Positions 7,188 to 13,925 of a stretch of DNA of 64,000 bases are shown here, in pieces. The translations under genes were made by a program, and so were the position numbers. Every line of letters starts with the position of its first letter. Within the stretch, counting starts at the first letter, position 1. Below the pieces are notes generated by a model. That model saw nothing but the letters and a program-made list of their open reading frames with translations. It did not search any database and had not been told where the DNA came from. This stretch comes from Neorhodopirellula pilleata (GTDB taxonomy: Bacteria > Planctomycetota > Planctomycetia > Pirellulales > Pirellulaceae), in the NCBI RefSeq assembly GCF_007859915.1, contig NZ_SJPM01000007.1:77298-141297 (forward strand), written 5' to 3'.

Positions 7188-7925
7188 ATGGCACTGGAAG
7201 TTGAACTGATCGACGGCCGTCGTACGGCATACATTCGTGAGGAGTCTGACATTTTTGAAATACAAACGATTCAAGGAATCGAATCGCTCTGGGTTATGTC
7301 GGAGTGCCGGGGGTGGCTGCGTGAGCCGTTGAGATTACCTGAGCTGAAGGTTCTTTACGTTTCATCGAGCACTCTTCCAATCATTCAGCTTATCGATTCG
7401 GGGTGTATCGCCAGACTCGAATGGATTCTTATAGCCGCTTCTCCTGGATCGCTTACTGGTCTTTCATCGATCGACATACTCAAAAGTCTATCACGCCTTA
7501 AAGTAAGGCAACAGCGATTGGAGCAAGATGAGGTTACTTGGATACATCGGCAAACAGATATTAAATTCTTGTCACTTACGGATCTTCCCATTGACGATAC
7601 CGTGCTTGCGGCGTTGAATTGCAAATCATCGTTGCGTCGTCTCGATGTTTATGGAACGAATGTTCGATTCGAATCGAATGCGATTGAAGCTTGTCGATTC
7701 GAGTATGTTCGTTCGTTGGACATCTCAAATACCCATGTTGGCTCAAGTGGTGCATCGCGAATCTGCACTGCTTTTCCGAATATTGAGCGATTGATTGCGA
7801 CTGGAACTCGACTAACCAGTAGTGACGTTTCCGAGATACGCAGATTGCCAAAGCTTCGCGTTCTCGAAACTGGATACAAAGAGCTTGACTTCGACAATGT
7901 TAACGATGCTTTCTGGGATCTTTAG
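7188..7925 (+). CDS. Putative immunity protein A, leucine-rich-repeat-like
   Basis: This 245-residue protein starts one base after the toxin A stop codon. It shows irregular leucine-rich-type repeats of about 20-24 residues: IESLWVM, LPELKVLYVSS, IKFLSLTDLPIDD, LRRLDVYGTNV, VRSLDISNTHV, IERLIATGTRL and LRVLETGYKEL. It has no signal peptide, so it is predicted to be cytoplasmic. LRR-like immunity proteins are known in polymorphic toxin systems. The assignment here rests on fold-like repeats plus immediate downstream position; binding to toxin A has not been shown. Confidence 0.65.
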   Translation: MALEVELIDGRRTAYIREESDIFEIQTIQGIESLWVMSECRGWLREPLRLPELKVLYVSSSTLPIIQLIDSGCIARLEWILIAASPGSLTGLSSIDILKSLSRLKVRQQRLEQDEVTWIHRQTDIKFLSLTDLPIDDTVLAALNCKSSLRRLDVYGTNVRFESNAIEACRFEYVRSLDISNTHVGSSGASRICTAFPNIERLIATGTRLTSSDVSEIRRLPKLRVLETGYKELDFDNVNDAFWDL

Positions 7926-7988
7926 TGACTGACATCCGGTGAGAGGATGTCAACAGACGGTTTTCGTAGCATGCGTCGGCGAACAATG

Positions 7989-9013
7989 TTGACACAGCAC
8001 TTTTCCGAGGGTCAACTTTGCCGTACGCACGGAGGATGTGTTTTCATCGATTTCAACTCAGATCTCTGCCTTTTGCTTGCTGCGGTGCTGCGATGGTTCA
8101 CTTTGCCCGCCGTGTAATGGCTGTTCCAAGCGCGGACGACTCGCCCGTGCTGACCGGCTCGATCTGCGCCCCGACGGTCGGCCACGGAATACAAAACCCG
8201 ACCCAAGCAGCGGACGATTGGTTCGCCCAGTTGGGTCGATCCGACAGTCGGGAAATCGAGGACAACCAACAACCTGTCTCATCGATCGACGCGAACGTGT
8301 CGTTGGAGCCGCAGGCTGAATGTCACGCTGCTACTTCCCATAGCGTGTGCGTGCCAACGGATTCACCCGATCATTGGAACGAGACTCAACAGTCGGTTGC
8401 CAAAACGCCCCGCTCGGCTCGGTTCATGCCGGCGTTGATTGCCTTGATGCTTTGCATCGCCTTTGGGGCGTGGGGTTGGTGGAGCCAAACGCCGTCCGCC
8501 GACGCGTTGGTGACGACCGAGGTGCGACAAGTGGAGGCGTCGTCGCCTGCGGGGCTTCAGCCCAAACGGATCGAACAGATCGAGGTGGGCGATCATGTTT
8601 GGGCGCGTGATCCGGTGACGGGAGAACTTGCCTTGCGGCGGGTCGAAGCGGTTTTTCACCGCAGCAGCGACCACTTGCGGCATCTGACGTTCACCGGCGC
8701 TGACGGCGGGGCGCAAGCGCTCTCGACCACCGATGAGCATCCGTTCTTCGTCGTTGACCCGTCCGGCAGCACGCCGGGGATCGAAGTCACCGCTGGTGAA
8801 CTTGCAATCGGCGACGAGGTGCTCCAACTCGACGGCACCGCATCGGTCGTGACTGAAACGCGCCACGAAGTGGTCCCCGGCGGCGTCCCGGTCTACAATT
8901 TCCGCGTCGCCGGATTCCACACCTACCACGTCAGCGCCTCCCCAAGAGGACCGCCGCTGTGGGTGCATAATGCTGGCTGCGAAGGCGATCCTGAAGTCTT
9001 CAACATTACGCCA
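7989..9013 (+). repeat. Duplicated toxin module (promoter region, anchor and Hint), copy B
   Basis: This is the counterpart of 5750-6775. Both arms include upstream noncoding sequence, so the duplication carried expression signals. The end of homology (cgcca, 9009-9013) lies at the same codon in both genes. Confidence 0.88.
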
Positions 9014-9400
9014 TCGGCAACAAAGGCAGAAGTTTTTTATCGAGCGATGTCGAAACGAGAATACGATTCTCTTGTTGAAAACGGCGGACTGACGCTTAAG
9101 CAAGGAGGAGTGAACCGCGAATTGTTCGTTACACAGGACTTATCATATGCGCAACGCTTGGCTCACAAGCATCCTTCAAAGTACGAGGTAATTGTTCGCT
9201 TCAATGCAGAATCCGGAACAGTGGCTAAGCTACGAGCACACGGCGCAAGTAACAATGTACCCGGTTTTGCCGCGCTCTCGAATGGAAGCAAGAATGTTGT
9301 TCATGTAAAACTTGAACGCGGTGTTGAGAACTATGGGCTTCGTGAAGAGACCCTGTCAATTTTCAACAATAGCAATCTTATTTTCGGAGTAGTCGAATGA
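8093..9400 (+). CDS. Membrane-anchored Hint-domain polymorphic toxin B, ADP-ribosyltransferase-like tip
   Basis: This 435-residue protein is nearly the same as toxin A over the first 307 residues, with the same anchor helix, the same Hint motifs and a closing VHNAGC. The tip (308-435) is unrelated to that of A. It opens FYRAMSKREYDSLVENGGL and contains RELFVTQDLSYAQRLAHKH. This opening resembles the start of ADP-ribosyltransferase-fold toxin domains (an aromatic-R start followed by a helix and a mid-domain strand). The assignment is from memory of family style, not a search. The stop codon overlaps the start of the next gene (ATGA, 9397-9400), which suggests translational coupling. Confidence 0.78.
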   Translation: MVHFARRVMAVPSADDSPVLTGSICAPTVGHGIQNPTQAADDWFAQLGRSDSREIEDNQQPVSSIDANVSLEPQAECHAATSHSVCVPTDSPDHWNETQQSVAKTPRSARFMPALIALMLCIAFGAWGWWSQTPSADALVTTEVRQVEASSPAGLQPKRIEQIEVGDHVWARDPVTGELALRRVEAVFHRSSDHLRHLTFTGADGGAQALSTTDEHPFFVVDPSGSTPGIEVTAGELAIGDEVLQLDGTASVVTETRHEVVPGGVPVYNFRVAGFHTYHVSASPRGPPLWVHNAGCEGDPEVFNITPSATKAEVFYRAMSKREYDSLVENGGLTLKQGGVNRELFVTQDLSYAQRLAHKHPSKYEVIVRFNAESGTVAKLRAHGASNNVPGFAALSNGSKNVVHVKLERGVENYGLREETLSIFNNSNLIFGVVE

Positions 9401-9969
9401 GCAACATACTGAAAGAGGTTGTTCAGAGTGAGGCGAACAAACTCAATAATTCGGCGTTTATTGAGGAGCAGAAGCAACTCGGCCGAAACCCTTATGGACT
9501 TGCGGACTTGGAATCACTTTGGAATAACCAAAGGTTTACTTTTGCAGACATTCTGCATGAGCTGACTGACGCGGCACGCAAACGGTTAATTGGAAGAATT
9601 AAAGTAATACTTCTGTTTTTAGTTTCTCGAGATTCTATTCCATCCGATTTCGTGCCGTTACTATGTGAATTGCTGGAATTGCGAGACGGCAATATTGCTA
9701 ACGAAGACATAATCGAACTGCTTGGAGAGGCTGGTGATAAAAGAGCAATTCCATCGTTAGTAAATGTGGTTTGGGACGATGGGTTCCCAGGGATCGACGA
9801 GAACTATTGGGCTGCAAAAAAAGCTATCCAGTCACTTAGTGAGATTGGAGGTGTAGAGGGCAGAACTGCTCTGAGTAATGCAATCGAGCACAACTCCACT
9901 GAGATCAAGGAAGAGTGCAGGCAACTACTTCGCATGAGCGGTGATAGAAACGCTTCGCGTGGGATCTGA
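9397..9969 (+). CDS. Putative immunity protein B, HEAT-repeat-like
   Basis: This 190-residue, mostly helical protein overlaps the toxin B stop by four bases. The middle and C-terminal parts look like HEAT repeats: VPLLCELLELRDGNI, IIELLGEAGDKRAIPSLVNV, YWAAKKAIQSLSEIGG and GRTALSNAIEHNS. No signal peptide is seen. HEAT-like proteins are a known class of immunity partner, and the overlap with the toxin gene supports this role. It is unrelated to the partner of toxin A, as expected when tip and immunity gene are exchanged together. Confidence 0.65.
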   Translation: MSNILKEVVQSEANKLNNSAFIEEQKQLGRNPYGLADLESLWNNQRFTFADILHELTDAARKRLIGRIKVILLFLVSRDSIPSDFVPLLCELLELRDGNIANEDIIELLGEAGDKRAIPSLVNVVWDDGFPGIDENYWAAKKAIQSLSEIGGVEGRTALSNAIEHNSTEIKEECRQLLRMSGDRNASRGI

Positions 9970-10018
9970 TTCGGGTTTTGGGAACGGGACCTTGGGGAAA
10001 CGCGACCTTGGGAAATGA

Positions 10019-11493
10019 ATGGTGCCAGCCACCATTGACTGGGCAACGGCCGATGCGTAGGATGACGCGAATCAATGACTCGAACCTTGGAGTTTTCCGA
10101 TGCCACGCCCGCCGCGAATTGAGCAGTTCTCAGCCGATGAAGTCTGTGTCGTCCACTGTGTGCAGCGATGTATACGTCGGGCCTGGCTGGCGGGGGTCGA
10201 CCCGGTCTCGGGCGTGGACTACTCGTTCCGAAAGGAATGGATTCGCAGGCGGATGGAAGCGCTTGCGTCTGTGTTCGCTGTGGATGTGCTGTCCTATGCC
10301 ATTATGAGCAACCATATCCACCAAATCTTGCGCAATCGCCCCGATGTTTGTGCCCACTGGTCCGACGAAGAAGTCGCGATCCGATGGCTGCGTGTCTTTC
10401 CAGGCCGGCGGATGGAGGAGCATCTGGCAGAACCCACCGAAAACGATGTGAAAACGCTGGCGCGAGACAAAGAACGCTTGGCGGAAGTCCGCCGGCGGTT
10501 GTCCGATGTGTCCTGGTTCATGCGAGCGCTTTCCGAACCGATCGCCCGGATGGCCAATAAACAAGACGAATGCACCGGCCATTTTTGGGAAGGACGCTTC
10601 AAGGCACAGCGAATCGTCGATGAAGCCGGGTTACTGGCGTGCAGCATGTACGTTGACCTGAACCCGGTGCGAGCGGCAATCACGGGTGGCCCTGAAGGAT
10701 GCCAGTTCACCAGTGCTCACGACCGGGCCGAAGGGGAAAAGGGCGCGAAAGTGGATTCAGCCGCGTTCGATTTGAAGCCGATCCCGACGGAGGAGGCGGG
10801 GCGAAGGGTTCGCGAGACGCCCGTTGAAAAGCTTCGTGATGAACACAAAGCCAAGCGTCGAAATCCGACCGGGCGGCGAATCTTGCGTGACGCTTGGCTG
10901 AGCCCTTTGACGTTGAAACCAAACGTCTTGTCAGCCGACGCGGAGGTTCACGCCGAGGGCGTGCGCAGTAGCGACCGTGGTTTTTTGAACCTGTCGTGGA
11001 AGGACTATTGGTCGCTGCTTTGCTGGACCGCTGACCAGGCGATCGAGGTCGCCGAGGCGAAAGTCCCCGAGGCATTGGCAAAGCGATTGTCGCAACTCGG
11101 GATTGATGTTTCGATGTGGCGTGATTTGGTTTGGAATTGGCAGCCTTATTTTGGTAAGAGCGTGTGCGTGGGTCGACCGGAGTCGATGAAGCAACACGCC
11201 GAGCAGACGGGCCGCCACCATTACCGAGGCCAGGCCTCCGGTGCGGCCTGCTTCGCCTAGCCAGCCGGTCCGATTGCCAGCCATCAAATCGCCTGAGTTT
11301 ACTGCTGCGCTGATTGCACAATCGGGCCCCCAAAACCGCATCCCGCCGCTTGAATCTTCAGCAAGACACTGCGTGAAAGCGTCCTCGAGGCCCTTCCCAG
11401 CCAAAATCGAGCATCCCACGCGGCAGCTAACTCCTCCATGGACCGTGTCTGGCACCATCTTTACGTTACGCTATGGAACGTGGCTGGCACCAT
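10019..11493 (+). mobile_element. Second RAYT element with 14-bp flanking inverted repeats
   Basis: atggtgccagccac at 10019-10032 and its exact reverse complement gtggctggcaccat at 11480-11493 flank the transposase gene at 10100-11260. More ctggcaccat copies lie just inside and outside the right end (around 11451 and 11501). Short gaccttggg motifs lie to the left. The element is about 1.5 kb and sits directly after the toxin/immunity island. Confidence 0.6.
10100..11260 (+). CDS. REP-associated tyrosine transposase, divergent second family member
   Basis: This 386-residue protein carries the HUH-type motif as NHIHQIL and the later FWEGRFKAQRIVDEAGLLAC followed by YVDLNPVRAA. It has the same layout as the transposase at 3821, including a C-terminal domain that opens with a D(R/K)GFL segment and WTADQA. 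The two proteins are clearly homologous but much diverged, so they represent different lineages and not a recent copy. The motif spacing suggests an intact enzyme. The gene is preceded by gaaccttgg-type motifs and flanked by 14-base inverted repeats. Confidence 0.9.
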   Translation: MPRPPRIEQFSADEVCVVHCVQRCIRRAWLAGVDPVSGVDYSFRKEWIRRRMEALASVFAVDVLSYAIMSNHIHQILRNRPDVCAHWSDEEVAIRWLRVFPGRRMEEHLAEPTENDVKTLARDKERLAEVRRRLSDVSWFMRALSEPIARMANKQDECTGHFWEGRFKAQRIVDEAGLLACSMYVDLNPVRAAITGGPEGCQFTSAHDRAEGEKGAKVDSAAFDLKPIPTEEAGRRVRETPVEKLRDEHKAKRRNPTGRRILRDAWLSPLTLKPNVLSADAEVHAEGVRSSDRGFLNLSWKDYWSLLCWTADQAIEVAEAKVPEALAKRLSQLGIDVSMWRDLVWNWQPYFGKSVCVGRPESMKQHAEQTGRHHYRGQASGAACFA

Positions 11494-11587
11494 CTTGACG
11501 CTGGCACCATCCTTATAGCTGTTGGTGTTCGGTGGGGAGGCGTGTGCCGGGCCGGGCTAGATTCTCCTGGAAGAAACTCGCGACGGC

Positions 11588-11712
11588 GTCAGGTTGGGTT
11601 CTTCGGTTTTTGCGAGTGAGTGAGTGATCGCACTGTCGAGACGAAGAAGGACACGAGTTCGATCAACAGAATCGAATGAACCTTAGGCCTGAAACCCGAA
11701 AACCAACCTGAC
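11588..11712. repeat. Inverted repeat between the RAYT elements
   Basis: gtcaggttgggttcttcgg (from 11588) is the imperfect reverse complement of cccgaaaaccaacctgac (ending 11712). The stretch 11494-11870 otherwise holds only short palindromes such as gatggggcaagcccatc and no supportable gene. Confidence 0.5.
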
Positions 11713-11870
11713 TTGTAGCTCGTGAACCTGATTCACCAGACGGGGACAAGCCCGTCGGGGTCTGTTTGTCGTTGGTGGGAGGTTTCAAGGTGTTGGCTTC
11801 GTTCTAGCCGGTAACCTGTGGCTCCGATGGGGCAAGCCCATCGGTGGCCCGCCCCCAGTCGGCTCGCCCG

Positions 11871-12332
11871 ACTGGAGCGATGAAGAAGTCGCCCGTCGTT
11901 GGATGATGCTGTGCCCGAACCATCGCAAGGCGGACGGTTCGCCGATGAAACCGACCCAGCCGGAGATCAACTCCATCGCCGGTTGTCCGATTAAGCGTGA
12001 AGAGATTCGGCGTCGTTTGAGTGATCTGAGTTGGTGGATGCGGTTGCTGTGCCCGCGTGTGGCAATGCGGGCCAACCGCGAGGACGAAGAACACGGTCGC
12101 TTTTTCCAAGATCGATACAAGGCGACTTGGTTTGGATCAGCTTCTTATTTGCTTCAGCTCATCGGCCCAACAGGCCGATCGTGGATGAGGCATGTACTTT
12201 TCTGATCGCAAACGCCGCCAGACCCGGCAAAACCAAAGCCGTCGAGGCTTCGGTGCAGGCGACTCTTGTTGAATCAGGGATTTAGCTCCGTTAAGCTACA
12301 AGCGGATGAGCTGGCAAAGTGTCGTGTCCCCA
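11871..12332 (+). pseudogene. Decayed RAYT element, copy 3, with two internal deletions
   Basis: 11871-12129 matches the middle of the transposase gene (about 4072-4336). The sequence then jumps through a nine-base bridge to the noncoding tail (from about 4970) and runs to the gtgtcccca end. Both joins fall at short repeats of the intact copy: gcgactcgg occurs at 4328-4336 and 4792-4800, and ggatca at 4804-4809 and 4970-4975. The catalytic HUH region and the C-terminal domain are missing, so it cannot encode an active enzyme. Confidence 0.85.
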
Positions 12333-12355
12333 AGCTCCAGTCTCCTCAATTGAAG

Positions 12356-12418
12356 CACAGAGTCACAGAGAACACAGAGTCCCCGCGTGGACTTCTCTGT
12401 GAACTCTGTGCCTCTGTG
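12356..12418. repeat. cacagag-type inverted repeat
   Basis: The arms cacagagtcacagagaacac (from 12356) and gtgaactctgtgcctctgtg (ending 12418) pair imperfectly. The repeat lies between the decayed transposase and the convergent DUF1552 gene, where it could serve as a bidirectional transcription end. Confidence 0.55.
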
Positions 12419-12472
12419 ATTGAAAAATCGGAGCGTTGCAGGATTGAGCCGGGAAGTAATTCTGAGTGAAGT

Positions 12473-13882
12473 CTAGCTTATTAAGCCGTCGATCATTCCG
12501 GTGCTGTCGGCGAACGATTTTGTAGGCACTCCAAGACGCTCGAGCATCGTCGCGTAGAGGTTTGAAAGCGGCAAGTCCTCACCCTTGGCTTCGTCTTGCC
12601 ATGGTTCACGTTCACCCAACCACGGACCGCCTTGAAAGTTCAAACCGGCATGATTGAGGTACTGGCCCTGCTGGAATCCCATTTGTCGCCCGCCCGCCAA
12701 GATGATCGGGTAGTTCCGAGACAAATGAAACGCACTCGATGCCGAACCAAACAATAGCAAGGTGTTGTCCAACATCGTTCCGGTGCCGGCGGGTTCGGGC
12801 GTGGCCTTCAGTTTGCCGATCAAACGTCCGAACTCTTCATTCAGAAAACGGCAATAGATTCCAAAATTCTTCCAACCGTCGGGGTTCTTGGTTTCGTGCG
12901 AGAGTTGATGAGCAAGATTGAAACCGACCGCGCGAGCCAAATGATCGCTGCGTCCGACTCCGTTCTCACGCCCGATTTGGTAGGTCGCCACGCGAGTTGA
13001 ATCGGTCTTGAACGCGAGGAAAATCAAGTCAAACATCGTTTGCAGGTATTCACGCGGCTCGTCGGTGGATAGTTCCAAATTCAACTGATCGCCGTCCACG
13101 CTCGGCAGTGGTGCGTCCAACCAACGTTTGGCCTTGGCGACTTTAACTTCAGCTTGGCGAACCGACTCGAGGTACTCCTCGAGACTGCGCTGATCGGCGG
13201 TCGACAACGATTGTCGCATGCGATTTGCGTCGTCGAGCATTTCGTCCAGTGCGCTGCGACTGAGTGCCAACCGTCGCGCCGAGTCGACGTCGCTTTTGAC
13301 AAACAATCGGTCAAAGATTTGTTTGGGGCGATGTTCGGCGGGGATCGGTCGCCCACGATGATCAAAAGAAATCGTGTGCGTGCCCCGTGCCGTTCCGGTT
13401 CCGCCGTCGGTTGACATCACCAGCGATGCCAAGCGAGTTTGATCGCCGACATGTTTGGCGTACACCTGGTCTAAGGAGATTGTGTTTTCGTATTCGCGAT
13501 CGCCTCCACCGGTCAACGCGGCGGTGAGAAATTGGTCCGCATTGTTGTGCCCGTGCACGCTTCGTGATTTTGGATGAGAGAATCCAGACAACACGGTTAG
13601 CTCGTTCTTGACCGGTTCGAGCGGTTCCATGCATTTCGAGAACGTGAAATCGCGGCCACTGCCGTGCGGGAACCAAGCCCAATCCTGATAAGCAGGATCC
13701 TCCGGCAAGGGCATCGGTACCCCGTCGGGAAAGTAAAAACAGGCGAGGCGTTTCGGGTTCGGTCGAGGTTGTTCACCGCGGGCAAGCGGGCTCACCAAGG
13801 AACCGAACAGTGGCACGGCCAATGCCGTGCCGGTACCTCGCAAAAATCGCCGACGATCGATCGTGTTTCGATTCCATGTCAT
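12473..13882 (-). CDS. DUF1552 domain protein, Tat-exported
   Basis: This 469-residue protein starts MTWNRNTIDRRRFLRGTG, with a twin-arginine signal (RRRFLRG), so it is exported folded to the periplasm. Family landmarks include GHNNADQFLTAAL, ENTISLDQVYAKHVG, ILAGGRQMGFQQGQYL and the end LYATMLERLGVPTKSFADST. DUF1552 proteins are distant alkaline-phosphatase-like relatives of DUF1501 with no proven reaction. A longer frame reaches 14038 but overlaps the upstream gene and lacks a signal at that start, so ATG 13882 was chosen. It follows the DUF1592 gene by 43 bases, the usual operon pair. Confidence 0.92.
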   Translation of the reverse strand: MTWNRNTIDRRRFLRGTGTALAVPLFGSLVSPLARGEQPRPNPKRLACFYFPDGVPMPLPEDPAYQDWAWFPHGSGRDFTFSKCMEPLEPVKNELTVLSGFSHPKSRSVHGHNNADQFLTAALTGGGDREYENTISLDQVYAKHVGDQTRLASLVMSTDGGTGTARGTHTISFDHRGRPIPAEHRPKQIFDRLFVKSDVDSARRLALSRSALDEMLDDANRMRQSLSTADQRSLEEYLESVRQAEVKVAKAKRWLDAPLPSVDGDQLNLELSTDEPREYLQTMFDLIFLAFKTDSTRVATYQIGRENGVGRSDHLARAVGFNLAHQLSHETKNPDGWKNFGIYCRFLNEEFGRLIGKLKATPEPAGTGTMLDNTLLLFGSASSAFHLSRNYPIILAGGRQMGFQQGQYLNHAGLNFQGGPWLGEREPWQDEAKGEDLPLSNLYATMLERLGVPTKSFADSTGMIDGLIS

Positions 13883-13925
13883 TGTCAGACCCCTTTTCGG
13901 ATAGGCTCTTGGATTGGTGTTGAAC

